NCBI RefSeq assembly: GCF_014268805.2
Contig: NZ_JABWRF020000001.1
Coordinates: 62,001-126,000 of the forward strand
DNA length: 64,000 bases
Direction of reading: 5' to 3'
DNA from: Pseudomonas farsensis
Lineage (GTDB): Bacteria > Pseudomonadota > Gammaproteobacteria > Pseudomonadales > Pseudomonadaceae
This document shows positions 37,908 through 47,057 of this stretch, piece by piece. Both the position numbers and the translations under genes were made by a program. A model generated the notes under the pieces. The model saw nothing but the letters and a program-made list of their open reading frames with translations. It ran no database searches and was not told where the DNA came from. How positions within the stretch are numbered: position 1 is the stretch's first letter; every line of letters begins with the position of its first letter.

Positions 37908-39368
37908 ATGGTCTTCTCGTCCAACGTGTTCCTGTTCCTGTTCCTGCCGGTTTTCCTCGGCTTGTACTACATAAGCGGAAACCGCTACCGCAACCTGCTG
38001 CTGCTGGTTGCCAGCTACATTTTCTACGCCTGGTGGCGCGTGGACTTCCTCGCCCTATTCGCAGGCGTCACCCTGTGGAACTACTGGATCGGCCTGAAGG
38101 TGGGCGCCGCCGGCGTACGCACCAAGCCCGCGCAGCGCTGGCTGCTGCTGGGCGTTGGCGTCGACCTGTGCATCCTGGGCTACTTCAAGTACGCCAATTT
38201 TGGCGTCGACAGCCTCAACGCGATCATGACTTCGTTCGGCCTTGAGCCGTTCATCCTGACCCACGTGCTGCTGCCGATCGGTATCTCGTTCTATATCTTC
38301 GAGTCGATCAGCTACATCATCGACGTCTACCGCGGTGATACCCCGGCCACGCGCAACCTGATCGACTTCGCAGCATTCGTGGCAATCTTCCCGCACCTGA
38401 TCGCCGGCCCCGTGCTGCGCTTCAAGGACCTGGTCGACCAGTTCAACAACCGCACCCACACCCTGGACAAGTTCTCCGAAGGCTGCACCCGCTTCATGCA
38501 GGGTTTCATCAAGAAAGTGTTCATCGCCGACACCCTGGCGGTGGTTGCCGACCACTGCTTCGCCCTGGAAAACCCAACCACCGGCGACGCCTGGCTCGGT
38601 GCGCTGGCCTACACCGCGCAGCTGTACTTCGACTTCTCCGGCTACAGCGACATGGCCATCGGCCTGGGCCTGATGATGGGCTTCCGCTTCATGGAAAATT
38701 TCAAGCAGCCCTACATCAGCCAGTCGATCACCGAGTTCTGGCGCCGCTGGCACATCAGCCTGTCGACCTGGCTGCGCGACTACCTGTACATCACCCTGGG
38801 CGGCAACCGCAAAGGCACCTTCAACACCTACCGCAACCTGTTCCTGACCATGCTGCTGGGCGGGCTGTGGCACGGCGCCAACTTCACCTACATCATCTGG
38901 GGCGCCTGGCACGGCATGTGGCTGGCAATCGAGCGAGCGCTGGGCCTGGACACCAACCCGCAGCGTTTCAACCCTGTGAAGTGGGCCTTTACCTTCCTGC
39001 TGGTGGTGGTCGGCTGGGTGATCTTCCGCGCCGAAAACCTGCATGTGGCCGCTCGCATGTACGGCGCCATGTTCAGCTTCGGCGAGTGGCAGCTGTCCGA
39101 GCTCAACCGCGCCCAGCTCACCGGGCTGCAAGTGGCCACCTTGGTGGTTGCCTACCTGACCCTGGCGTTCTTCGGCCTGCGCGACTTCTACCGCAACGCA
39201 GCCCCGGCCCAGGCGCCGCGTACCCCGGTGCAGGTCAATGCCGACGGTTCGGTCGGCATGGACTGGACCCGCGTCATGACCCGCGCCTTGGTGCTGCTGC
39301 TGTTCGTCGCCTCGGTGCTCAAGCTCTCGGCGCAGAGCTACTCACCGTTCCTCTACTTCCAGTTCTGA
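37908..39368 (+). CDS. algI: Alginate O-acetylation MBOAT protein AlgI
   Basis: The 486-aa inner-membrane O-acyltransferase has about 11 spans and the MBOAT signature: 'ITEFWRRWHISLSTWLRDY' and the catalytic His in 'LWHGANFTYIIWGAWHG'. It moves acetyl groups from a cytosolic donor across the membrane to AlgJ/AlgX. The ATG at 37908 follows TAGGAGAACC and gives the family N-terminus 'MVFSSNVFLFLFLP'; the open frame above starts with a TTG and is not used. Confidence 0.96.
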   Translation: MVFSSNVFLFLFLPVFLGLYYISGNRYRNLLLLVASYIFYAWWRVDFLALFAGVTLWNYWIGLKVGAAGVRTKPAQRWLLLGVGVDLCILGYFKYANFGVDSLNAIMTSFGLEPFILTHVLLPIGISFYIFESISYIIDVYRGDTPATRNLIDFAAFVAIFPHLIAGPVLRFKDLVDQFNNRTHTLDKFSEGCTRFMQGFIKKVFIADTLAVVADHCFALENPTTGDAWLGALAYTAQLYFDFSGYSDMAIGLGLMMGFRFMENFKQPYISQSITEFWRRWHISLSTWLRDYLYITLGGNRKGTFNTYRNLFLTMLLGGLWHGANFTYIIWGAWHGMWLAIERALGLDTNPQRFNPVKWAFTFLLVVVGWVIFRAENLHVAARMYGAMFSFGEWQLSELNRAQLTGLQVATLVVAYLTLAFFGLRDFYRNAAPAQAPRTPVQVNADGSVGMDWTRVMTRALVLLLFVASVLKLSAQSYSPFLYFQF

Positions 39369-39378
39369 GGCCCCGATC

Positions 39379-40539
39379 ATGAACCGGACACTTCGTATCA
39401 CTTATTCGCTGTCGTTCATGGGCCTGCTGGTTGGCCTGGGCGCATGGTCGCTTGGCGGGCTGGAAAGCTTCAACCGCACCGAGCAGATGACCGTGCTCAA
39501 CGGCAAGCTGGCCAAGGCCGCCGAAACCCACTACGACGAGCAGTTCCCGATCAAGCGCCTGGGCACCAACCTTTGGGCCGCGCTGGACTACAAGCTGTTC
39601 AATGAAGGCCGCCCTGGCGTGGTGCTGGGCCGCGAGCAGTGGCTGTTCACCGACGAGGAGTTCAACCCCGCTGCCGACGCCGAGCAACAGATGCAGGACA
39701 ACCTGGCACTGGTGCGCGGTGTCCGCGACACCTTGCAGCGCCAAGGCGTGCAACTGGTGCTGGCGATCGTGCCGGCCAAGGCGCGGCTGTATGCCGAGTA
39801 CATCGGCAAGGAAACCCCGGCCAGCCTGCACGACGACCTGTTCAACCGCTTCCACGCCCAGGCACGCCAGGCCAACGTGCTGGCCCCGGACCTGCTGGCG
39901 CCGCTGGAACAGGCCAAGGCCCGTGGCCAGGTGTTCCTGCGTACCGACACGCACTGGACGCCGCTGGGCGCCGAGGTGGTGGCCCAGGCCGTCGCCGAGA
40001 CGGTCAAGCGCCAGCAACTGCTCGACGCCGAGCCGCAGACCTTCATCACCGAAGCCGGCGCCAGCGCGCCGTACAAAGGCGACCTGACCAACTTCCTGCC
40101 CCTGGACCCGCTGTTCAGCAACCTGCTGCCAAGCCCGGACAACCTGCAACAGCGCAGCACTCGGCCCGCCGATGCTGAAGGCCAGGGCGGCGGCGATGCC
40201 CTGTTTGCCGACACGCAGATCCCGGTGGCGCTGGTGGGCACCAGCTACAGCGCCAACCCGCACTGGAACTTCCTCGGCGCGCTGCAGCAGGCGCTGCACA
40301 GCGACGTCGCCAACTACGCCGAGGACGGTCACGGCCCGCTGCTGCCAATGCTCAAGTACCTGCAAAGCGATGCCTTCAAGAACGCCCCGCCACAGGTTGT
40401 GGTGTGGGAATTCCCCGAACGCTATCTGCCGATGAAAAACGACCTCAGCAGCTTCGATCCGCAGTGGATCGCGCAGCTGAAAAACTCCCGAAAATCCGAA
40501 GAAAACCTGGCCTTGTCGTCCAACCGGACGAACCACTGA
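39379..40539 (+). CDS. algJ: Alginate O-acetylation protein AlgJ
   Basis: The 386-aa SGNH-like protein is anchored to the inner membrane by an uncleaved signal ('MGLLVGLGAWSLGGLE'). The DxH motif is visible in 'RTDTHWTPLGAE' and the Ser in 'VGTSYSANPHWN'. It is a paralog of AlgX that lacks the binding module, and acts as an acetyl carrier between AlgI and AlgX. It begins 10 nt after algI. Confidence 0.95.
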   Translation: MNRTLRITYSLSFMGLLVGLGAWSLGGLESFNRTEQMTVLNGKLAKAAETHYDEQFPIKRLGTNLWAALDYKLFNEGRPGVVLGREQWLFTDEEFNPAADAEQQMQDNLALVRGVRDTLQRQGVQLVLAIVPAKARLYAEYIGKETPASLHDDLFNRFHAQARQANVLAPDLLAPLEQAKARGQVFLRTDTHWTPLGAEVVAQAVAETVKRQQLLDAEPQTFITEAGASAPYKGDLTNFLPLDPLFSNLLPSPDNLQQRSTRPADAEGQGGGDALFADTQIPVALVGTSYSANPHWNFLGALQQALHSDVANYAEDGHGPLLPMLKYLQSDAFKNAPPQVVVWEFPERYLPMKNDLSSFDPQWIAQLKNSRKSEENLALSSNRTNH

Positions 40540-40556
40540 TAGAGAGGAACACGCAC

Positions 40557-41204
40557 ATGACTACTAAAACCACCATTGCCAAAGCCCTCACCCTCGCAGC
40601 CGGCCTTTCCCTGGCTTCGATGCAGGCCTTCGCCGGCGCCGATGCTGCCCTGTACGGCCCAAGCGCACCGAAAGGCTCGACCTTCGTGCGCCTGTACAAC
40701 GCCACCAGCGCCCCGACCGCAGCCTCGGTCGGCAACACCCAGATCAAACAGGTCGGCGCCCAGTCCAGCAGCGACTTCAGCTTCCTGCCAGGCGGCGACT
40801 ACACCGCCCAGGTGGGCGGCAAGAGCGTCCCGGTGAAACTGGCTTCGGACAAGTACTACACCCTGGTCAACAACGCCGGCGGCACCCCGCAGTTGATCGA
40901 AGAGCCGCCGTTCAAGAACAAGCAGAAAGCCCTGGTACGCGTGCAGAACCTGAGCGACCAGCAACTGACCCTGAAGACTGCCGACGGCAAGACCGAAGTG
41001 GTCAAGCCAGTAGCGGCCAAGGGCCGTGGCGAACGTGAAATCAATCCGGTCAAGGTCAACCTTGCCCTGTATGCAGGCGACAAGAAAGTCGGCGACGTCA
41101 AACCCGTCGCTCTGGAGCGCGGCGAAGCAGCCGTGCTGTACGTCACCGGTTCCGGCAACAGCCTGTCGCCGGTGTGGGTAACTCGCCCCGTGGCTAGCAA
41201 CTGA
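40557..41204 (+). CDS. algF: Alginate O-acetylation adaptor AlgF
   Basis: The 215-aa periplasmic protein has a signal peptide ('TLAAGLSLASMQAFAGA') and two small beta domains ('GSTFVRLYNATSAPTAASVG', 'QKALVRVQNLSDQQLTLKTA'). It is needed for acetylation and is thought to connect AlgJ and AlgX. The ATG at 40557 has AGAGAGGAA about 7 nt ahead; the open frame above overlaps algJ. Length equals the family. Confidence 0.95.
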   Translation: MTTKTTIAKALTLAAGLSLASMQAFAGADAALYGPSAPKGSTFVRLYNATSAPTAASVGNTQIKQVGAQSSSDFSFLPGGDYTAQVGGKSVPVKLASDKYYTLVNNAGGTPQLIEEPPFKNKQKALVRVQNLSDQQLTLKTADGKTEVVKPVAAKGRGEREINPVKVNLALYAGDKKVGDVKPVALERGEAAVLYVTGSGNSLSPVWVTRPVASN

Positions 41205-41236
41205 TCCCTCTGCCTCATAACGACTATTGGAGAAAC

Positions 41237-42694
41237 ATGATGATCCCGGTAATTCTTTCTGGTGGTAGCGGTTCGCGTCTGTGGCCTTTGTCGCGCAAAC
41301 AGTTCCCCAAGCAGTTCCTGGCCCTGACCGGCGAGCACACGCTGTTCCAGCAAACCATCGAGCGCCTGGTGTTCGAAGGCATGGACAGCCCGATCGTGGT
41401 CTGCAACAAGGACCACAAGTTCATCGTCCAGGAACAACTGGCCGCGCTGAACCTGGACACCCAGGCGATCCTGATGGAGCCGTTCGGGCGCAACACCGCA
41501 CCCGCCGTGGCGATGACCGCCATGAAGCTGGTCAACGAAGGCCGTGACGAGCTGATGCTGGTGCTGCCGGCCGACCACGTGATCGAGGACCAGAAGGCCC
41601 TGCAACGCGCCCTGGCCCTGGCCACCGTGGCCGCCGAGCGCGGCGAGATGGTGCTGTTCGGGGTGCCGGCGACCAAGCCTGAGACCGGCTACGGCTACAT
41701 CCGCTCCAGCCAGGACGCCCTGCTGCCTGAAGGCGTGGCGCGGGTTGCGCAGTTCGTCGAGAAACCCGACGAGAAGCGTGCCAACGAGTTCGTCCGCGCT
41801 GGCGGCTACTTCTGGAACAGCGGCATGTTCCTGTTCCGCGCCAGCCGCTTCCTCGAAGAGCTGAAAAAGCACGACCCGGACATCTACGACACCTGCCTGC
41901 TGGCCCTTGAGCGCAGCGATGAAGAGGCCGATGTGCTGAGCATCGACGAAGCCACCTTCGCCTGCTGCCCGGACAATTCCATCGACTACGCAGTCATGGA
42001 AAAGACCCAGCGCGCCTGCGTGGTGCCGCTGTCGGCGGGCTGGAGCGACGTGGGCTGCTGGTCGTCGCTGTGGGAAGTGCAGGAAAAAGACGACAACGGC
42101 AACGTCACCAAGGGTGATGTGGTGGTGCAGGACAGCCACAACTGCATGATCCACGGCAACGGCAAGCTGGTGTCGGTGATCGGCCTTGAGAACATCGTGG
42201 TGGTCGAAACCAAGGACGCCATGATGATCGCCCACAAAGACAAGGTTCAGGGCGTCAAGCAGATGGTCAACACCCTTGACCAGCAGGGCCGCAGCGAAAC
42301 CCAGAACCACCTTGAGGTGTACCGCCCGTGGGGCTCGTACGACTCGGTGGACATGGGCGGGCGTTTCCAGGTCAAGCACATCACGGTAAAACCCGGTGCT
42401 GCGCTGTCGCTGCAGATGCACCACCACCGCGCCGAGCACTGGATCGTGGTATCCGGCACCGCCGAGGTAACCTGCGACGAGAACGTGTTCCTGCTGACCG
42501 AAAACCAGTCCACCTACATTCCGATTGCTTCGGTGCACCGCCTGCGCAACCCAGGCAAGATCCCGCTGGAGATCATCGAAGTGCAGTCCGGCAGCTACCT
42601 GGGCGAGGATGACATCGAGCGCTTCGAGGATGTCTATGGGCGTACGTCCACGCCGGTCGAGCGCGGCGTTTCGGTGAAAACCATCGCGCAATAA
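41237..42694 (+). CDS. algA: Bifunctional phosphomannose isomerase / GDP-mannose pyrophosphorylase AlgA
   Basis: The 485-aa cytoplasmic enzyme supplies mannose-6-phosphate and GDP-mannose. The N-terminal nucleotidyltransferase has 'LSGGSGSRLWPLSRKQFPKQ' and 'EKPDEKRANEF'. The C-terminal cupin isomerase has 'HITVKPGAALSLQMHHHRAE' with the metal His cluster and 'VQSGSYLGEDDIERFEDVYG'. It starts at 41237 or the next ATG. As the last gene of the operon it feeds AlgD at the front. Confidence 0.97.
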   Translation: MMIPVILSGGSGSRLWPLSRKQFPKQFLALTGEHTLFQQTIERLVFEGMDSPIVVCNKDHKFIVQEQLAALNLDTQAILMEPFGRNTAPAVAMTAMKLVNEGRDELMLVLPADHVIEDQKALQRALALATVAAERGEMVLFGVPATKPETGYGYIRSSQDALLPEGVARVAQFVEKPDEKRANEFVRAGGYFWNSGMFLFRASRFLEELKKHDPDIYDTCLLALERSDEEADVLSIDEATFACCPDNSIDYAVMEKTQRACVVPLSAGWSDVGCWSSLWEVQEKDDNGNVTKGDVVVQDSHNCMIHGNGKLVSVIGLENIVVVETKDAMMIAHKDKVQGVKQMVNTLDQQGRSETQNHLEVYRPWGSYDSVDMGGRFQVKHITVKPGAALSLQMHHHRAEHWIVVSGTAEVTCDENVFLLTENQSTYIPIASVHRLRNPGKIPLEIIEVQSGSYLGEDDIERFEDVYGRTSTPVERGVSVKTIAQ

Positions 42695-42710
42695 AGCAGC
42701 TGCAAGGTTC

Positions 42711-42800
42711 TAGCTGCAAGCTGCAAGAAAAAGCGGGGCAGTGGTGGGTCGAAGGTTTTCGATTCAACACTGCCCCGCTTTTTCTTGTGGCTTGCAGCTA
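42711..42800. terminator. Nested palindrome closing the alginate operon
   Basis: An inner perfect 20-bp inverted repeat (42724-42743 with 42768-42787, arm 'CAAGAAAAAGCGGGGCAGTG') sits inside an outer 10-bp repeat (42711-42720 with 42791-42800, 'TAGCTGCAAG'). The right inner arm contains CGCTTTTTC. It starts 17 nt after the algA stop and is the likely operon terminator. Confidence 0.8.
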
Positions 42801-42852
42801 AAACCTAGCGGCTCCAAGATGAAGAGCCCCCTTCACCGAGGCCTGAATCACC

Positions 42853-43317
42853 ATGATCATCGGCGCTTTGCTCATCCTCACCTGGCTGGTCCTGCTGCTG
42901 CGCTATCCGGGCAAGGCCCTGCCGATCTCGCTGGCGGCGGTGTGCGGCCTGGGATTGGTGGCGCTGGGGGTGGCCTGGCAGGACAGCCGCGAGGCGGCGC
43001 AACTGGCGCGCCTGGATATTCGCCTGAGTTATGCGCCCGAGCAATGCCCTGCCGACCGTGCGCTGCTGGTACGCATGAAAAACGGTAACAAGGTGCCACT
43101 GACCGAGTTGCGCTGGCGGGTCGCGGCCTATGCGCCGGGCGACACCGTGAACCTTGCCGAGAACACCTACAATGCCCCGCGCTACCGCGGGCCTGGCGAA
43201 CTGCAGGCGGGCAGCGAGTGGCACGACTGCCTGCCGCTGCCGCCGCTACGCTCGGGGTATCGGGCGCAGACGCTGGAGTTTCGTGCCGAGCACCTGCAAG
43301 GTACATTTGCCAACTGA
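42853..43317 (+). CDS. Small membrane-anchored hypothetical protein
   Basis: 154 aa with two N-terminal hydrophobic segments ('IIGALLILTWLVLLL' and 'LPISLAAVCGLGLVALGVAW') and a periplasm-like soluble part of about 110 residues with two Cys ('APEQCPADRALLV' and 'EWHDCLPLPPL'). The pattern 'LLVRMKNGNKVPLTELRWRV' suggests a small beta domain. I do not recognise the family. It sits behind the alginate terminator and is likely expressed on its own. Confidence 0.75.
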   Translation: MIIGALLILTWLVLLLRYPGKALPISLAAVCGLGLVALGVAWQDSREAAQLARLDIRLSYAPEQCPADRALLVRMKNGNKVPLTELRWRVAAYAPGDTVNLAENTYNAPRYRGPGELQAGSEWHDCLPLPPLRSGYRAQTLEFRAEHLQGTFAN

Positions 43318-43371
43318 TTCGGCCCTGTCGCGGGGCAAGCCAGCTCCCACGGATGTCCGGGCGTGGCCCCG

Positions 43372-43482
43372 GTAGGAGCGGCCTTGTGTCGCGATGGGCT
43401 GCGAAGCAGCCCCAGCTATTCTGCATGAGGCACGAATCCTGGGGCCGCTTCGCAGCCCATCGCGACACAAGGCCGCTCCTAC
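43372..43482. repeat. REP pair, left part of a composite repeat
   Basis: 43372-43413 and 43441-43482 are reverse complements with one mismatch over 42 bases (family 'GGAGCGGCCTTGTGTCGCGA' plus 'GGGCTGCGAAGCAGCCCC'). A tail related to the 'GATTCCATGGTTT' element follows to 43524. The same order of parts recurs at 61427-61582. Confidence 0.88.
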
Positions 43483-43556
43483 ACGATCAAAAGCTACTTG
43501 CTTGAAACCATGGAATCGCCCACAGCACCTCCAACCAACCCACACAGGCCCAGCCA

Positions 43557-44369
43557 ATGCCCACCGTTCTTATCACCGGTTGTTCCAGCGGCATTGGCCG
43601 CGCCCTGGCCCACGCCTTTCGCGATGCCGGCCACCAGGTCTGGGCCACCGCCCGCAAGCCGCAGGATGTCGACCAACTGAACGCCGCAGGCTTCACCGCC
43701 CGGCAACTGGATGTGAACGACGCCGAGGCCCTGGCCCGCCTGGCCGAGGAACTGCCGCAACTGGACATCCTGATCAACAACGCCGGCTACGGCGCCATGG
43801 GCCCGCTGCTCGATGGCGGCGTCGAGGCCATGCGCCAGCAATTCGAAACCAACGTGTTCGCCGTGGTTGGCGTCACCCGCGCGCTGTTCGGGCACCTGCG
43901 CCGTTCACGTGGGCTGGTGGTGAACATCGGCAGCGTGTCGGGGGTGCTGGTGACCCCGTTCGCCGGGGCGTATTGCGCGTCCAAGGCTGCCGTTCACGGG
44001 CTGAGCGATGCCCTGCGCCTGGAGCTGGCGCCGTTTGGCATCCGAGTGATGGAAGTACAGCCAGGGGCGATTGAATCGCAGTTTGCCAGCAATGCGCAGC
44101 AACAGGCCGAGCAAGTGCTGGCGACCGATTCGCCGTGGTGGCCACTGCGTGAGCAGGTACAGGCTCGGGCGCGGGCCTCGCAGGACCGGCCTACGCCTGC
44201 CGCGGTCTTCGCCCAAGGGCTGCTGGCCGCTACGCGCAAGTCGCCGGTGCCGGCGCTGGTGCGTATTGGCAATGGCAGCACGGCGCTACCGCTGATTGCC
44301 AGGCTGCTGCCGCAGCGCGTGCTGGACGGGGTATTGCGCAAACGCTTCGGCCTGCTGCGCCCGCTCTGA
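43557..44369 (+). CDS. Short-chain dehydrogenase/reductase
   Basis: The 270-aa classical SDR has cofactor motif 'TGCSSGIGRALA' at residues 7-18, 'NNAGYGAMG', catalytic Ser in 'VVNIGSVSG' and 'YCASK' (Tyr/Lys). After the core, 'LRLELAPFGIRVMEVQPG' follows. 'TARKPQD' after beta-2 suggests NADPH preference. The C-terminal ~70 residues form a substrate region like that of eukaryotic-type 17-beta-HSD/retinol-like SDRs. Substrate unknown. It converges with the efflux operon across the 44412-44442 hairpin. Confidence 0.92.
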   Translation: MPTVLITGCSSGIGRALAHAFRDAGHQVWATARKPQDVDQLNAAGFTARQLDVNDAEALARLAEELPQLDILINNAGYGAMGPLLDGGVEAMRQQFETNVFAVVGVTRALFGHLRRSRGLVVNIGSVSGVLVTPFAGAYCASKAAVHGLSDALRLELAPFGIRVMEVQPGAIESQFASNAQQQAEQVLATDSPWWPLREQVQARARASQDRPTPAAVFAQGLLAATRKSPVPALVRIGNGSTALPLIARLLPQRVLDGVLRKRFGLLRPL

Positions 44370-44411
44370 GGCACCGCGGGGCAAGCCCCCGAACCACAAT
44401 CGACGCGGCCA

Positions 44412-44442
44412 TTGTAGGAGCGGCCTTGTGCCGCTCCTACAA
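44412..44442. terminator. REP-derived hairpin between convergent genes
   Basis: A perfect 13-bp stem (44412-44424 with 44430-44442, 'TTGTAGGAGCGGC') with the loop CTTGT lies between the SDR gene and the outer-membrane lipoprotein gene. It is a single REP unit that could end both transcripts. Confidence 0.75.
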
Positions 44443-44462
44443 CTGAGTGTGATCGAATGATT

Positions 44463-45971
44463 TCAGGCCTTGTCGAAGGCCTGCCACCCACCACCGAGTG
44501 CCTTGTACAGGCCAACCAAGGCCTGAGAAACAGCCGCCGAGCTGTCGATCCACTGCTCTTCGCTGGCCAGCAGCGCCGATTGCACCGACAGCACGTTGAG
44601 GAAATCCACCGCCCCTTCCACGTACCGGCGCTGCGCGGTCTCAAGCGCGATACGGTTCTGCCGCACGGCTTCGGCCAAGTGGTCGCGGCGCAGCTGGCTG
44701 GCGTTGTACAACCGCAATACATCGTCGATTTCATGCCACGCCCCCAGCACCACCTTGCGGTAATTCAGCGCCGCTTCCTGCTGCTGCGCCTCGCGCAGTT
44801 GCAAGGTGCCCTTGAGCCGCCCACCTTCGAAAAGCGGCAGCGACAGTTGCGGGCCGAAGGCGAAGCGGCGCGAATCCCAGGCGCCGAAGTCCGACAGCTG
44901 CATGGCCTGAAAACCGACGCTGCCCGACAGCCGAATGCTCGGGTAGAAGTCAGCCTTGGCCACGCCGATACTGGCCGTTGCGGCATGCAACCGCGCCTCG
45001 GCCTGGCGGATATCAGGCCGGCGCTGTGCAAGCTCCGACGGCACGCCAATGGCAAAACGCTGCTGCGGCGCCGGCAGCTCGCCGCCTGGCTGCAACAGGC
45101 CCTGCAAACTACGCGGTGGCTCGGCAGCCAGCAGGCTCAGCGCGTTGATCAGGTCGTCGCGGCGGGCTTCAAGGCTGGGCAGCCGCGCTTCGATCGAAGC
45201 AACCTGGGCGCTGGCCTGGGCAACGTCCAGACGCGTGGCGACGCCTTCGGCCTGACGGTCTTCGGACAGTTTCAGGCTGTGCCGGGCCACCTTGAGGTTG
45301 TCCTCGGTCACCTGCAACGTATGCTGCACGGCGCGCAACTGGATGTAATCACCGGCGGTCTCTGCAAGCAGCGCAAGCAGCACGCCACGGCGGTCGTTCT
45401 CGGCCACCTCGACACTGGCATCGGCGGCCTCGACCTGGCGCCGCACGCGGCCCCAGAGGTCCAGCTCCCAACCGGCAACCAGGTCGCCCTGCCACAGGTT
45501 GTAGGCCTTTTTGCCCGCGTTGCCAGACGGGTCGTTCAAGCCTTGGGCACTGTTGCGGGCGCGGCTGTAGCCGGCGTCGGCATCCACCGAAGGCGCTTGC
45601 TCGGCGGCCACCGTGCCACGTATGGCGCGGCTTTGCAGCAGGCGCGCGCTGGCCATCTGCAGGTCGAGGTTGCGCTGGGCGACCTTTTCGATCAGGGCGC
45701 TGAGTTGGGCATCATGAAAGCCGTCCCACCAGCGCAGCTCCAACGGTTCGGCGACCGGCTGGCTGGCCGCGGCCTGGGCTTGTAGCGCGGCCCAGTTTTG
45801 CGGGGCCTGGCTGGCAGGGGATTGGAAGTCGGGGCCGAGGGTGCAGCCGGCGAGCAGTATGGGAGCAGCCCATGCGACCGCGATCCCTTGCAGGAGCGGC
45901 CTTGTGCCGCGAAAGGGCTGCGCCGCAGCCCCAGCAATCTCGGCACGATCACACATCCGCAGCCCACTCAT
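44463..45971 (-). CDS. NodT-family outer-membrane efflux lipoprotein, signal region contains a REP
   Basis: The 502-aa protein has lipobox 'ILLAGC' (Cys near residue 43) and two OEP repeats typical of OprM/NodT channels ('LSALIEKVAQRNLDLQMASA', 'FAIGVPSELAQRRPDIRQAE'). It would be the outer-membrane exit for the EmrAB pair upstream. The ATG at 45971 overlaps the adaptor stop (ATGA). No usable start exists between residue 6 and the lipobox, so residues about 14-28 ('AAAQPFRGTRPLLQ') must be translated from a REP palindrome at 45890-45932. The signal peptide is thus unusually long. Confidence 0.88.
   Translation of the reverse strand: MSGLRMCDRAEIAGAAAQPFRGTRPLLQGIAVAWAAPILLAGCTLGPDFQSPASQAPQNWAALQAQAAASQPVAEPLELRWWDGFHDAQLSALIEKVAQRNLDLQMASARLLQSRAIRGTVAAEQAPSVDADAGYSRARNSAQGLNDPSGNAGKKAYNLWQGDLVAGWELDLWGRVRRQVEAADASVEVAENDRRGVLLALLAETAGDYIQLRAVQHTLQVTEDNLKVARHSLKLSEDRQAEGVATRLDVAQASAQVASIEARLPSLEARRDDLINALSLLAAEPPRSLQGLLQPGGELPAPQQRFAIGVPSELAQRRPDIRQAEARLHAATASIGVAKADFYPSIRLSGSVGFQAMQLSDFGAWDSRRFAFGPQLSLPLFEGGRLKGTLQLREAQQQEAALNYRKVVLGAWHEIDDVLRLYNASQLRRDHLAEAVRQNRIALETAQRRYVEGAVDFLNVLSVQSALLASEEQWIDSSAAVSQALVGLYKALGGGWQAFDKA
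45890..45932. repeat. REP unit embedded in the coding start of the efflux lipoprotein
   Basis: 'AGGAGCGGCCTTGTGCCGCG' followed by 'AAAGGGCTGCGCCGCAGCCC' matches the REP family seen at 58291 and 61427, but lies inside the reading frame rather than in a spacer. It encodes about 15 residues ahead of the hydrophobic part of the signal sequence. Confidence 0.85.
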
Positions 45972-47029
45972 CGCGCACTCACCTCTTTGCCATCCACCAA
46001 ATCCCCCCCGGTGTCTATGGTCGCCTCCACCGACATACCCACCCGCAAGCGCTCAAGCAACGGCTGCCCATCATCGAAGACGATCTTCACCGGAATACGC
46101 TGCACCACCTTGGTGAAGTTGCCAGTGGCGTTGTCAGGCTTCACCGCCGCAAACGTCACCCCGGTGGCCGGGGCGATGCTCTGCACATGGCCGTGCAGTT
46201 TTTCACCCGCAAACGTATCGACGCTGATGCTCACCGGCTGCCCCGGCTGCACATGGGTCAGCTGGGTTTCCTGGAAATTGCCAACGATGTACGCCTGCGC
46301 CAATGGCACCACCGAGAGCAACCGCGCCCCCGGGTTTACATACGCACCAACGCGCAGGGCACGCTCGCCGACCATGCCATCCACCGGTGCGGTGATGCGG
46401 GTGTACGACACGTCCAGGCGCGCCTTTTCAAGCCCGGCCTCCGCGCGTTTGAGCTGGCCATCGGCGCTGGCAACCTGGGCGCTGAGCACATCCACCTGCT
46501 TGCGCGCCGCCAGCAGCGCCGCCTGGGTGTTGGCCAGCCGGGCGCGGGCCTGGTCGACCCGGCTGCGCGCTTGCTGGGCGTTCTGCACGGTGCCGGCGCC
46601 CTGCTCGGCCAGGCGGCTGTAGCGCCCGACTTCATGGTCGGCAAAGGCCACTTCAGCAGCCGCGGCGTTCACCGCCGCTTGCGCCTGGGCAATCAGCGCG
46701 GCCTGGCGATCCAAGGTAGCGCGGGCATCCAGGCTCTGCGCCTTGGCCACCAACAACTGCGCCTCGGCCGCATCGAGGGCGGCCTGGTAGTCGCGGGCAT
46801 CGATGGTGGCCAGCAACTGGCCGGCGCTGACCTGCTGGTTATCCTCAACCAGCACCTCCTTGATAAAGCCCGCAACCTTGGGCGCGACCACTGTGTAGTC
46901 GGCGCTGACATAGGCATCGTTGGTGCTCTGGTGGTGGTCGCTGCCAAACAGCCAGGGGCCGGCGATGGCGGCCAGCACGGCGACGGCGAGGACCGCGCCG
47001 ATAAACAGGGTTTTACGTTTCTGGGTCAT
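45968..47029 (-). CDS. EmrA-like membrane-fusion protein
   Basis: The 353-aa protein has an N-terminal span ('TLFIGAVLAVAVLAAIAGPW') and the EmrA/HlyD_D23 pattern: 'YVSADYTVVAPKVAGFIKEV', a coiled-coil hairpin (about 95-195), 'ITAPVDGMVGERALRVGAYV' and 'VVPLAQAYIVGNFQETQLTH'. It links the MFS pump to the outer-membrane lipoprotein. The ATG at 47029 is chosen because it gives the family start 'MTQKRKTL'; the frame upstream runs into emrB. Second gene of the three-gene pump operon. Confidence 0.92.
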   Translation of the reverse strand: MTQKRKTLFIGAVLAVAVLAAIAGPWLFGSDHHQSTNDAYVSADYTVVAPKVAGFIKEVLVEDNQQVSAGQLLATIDARDYQAALDAAEAQLLVAKAQSLDARATLDRQAALIAQAQAAVNAAAAEVAFADHEVGRYSRLAEQGAGTVQNAQQARSRVDQARARLANTQAALLAARKQVDVLSAQVASADGQLKRAEAGLEKARLDVSYTRITAPVDGMVGERALRVGAYVNPGARLLSVVPLAQAYIVGNFQETQLTHVQPGQPVSISVDTFAGEKLHGHVQSIAPATGVTFAAVKPDNATGNFTKVVQRIPVKIVFDDGQPLLERLRVGMSVEATIDTGGDLVDGKEVSAR

Positions 47030-47057
47030 TTTGCTTTTCTCGAATTCATCCACAGGC

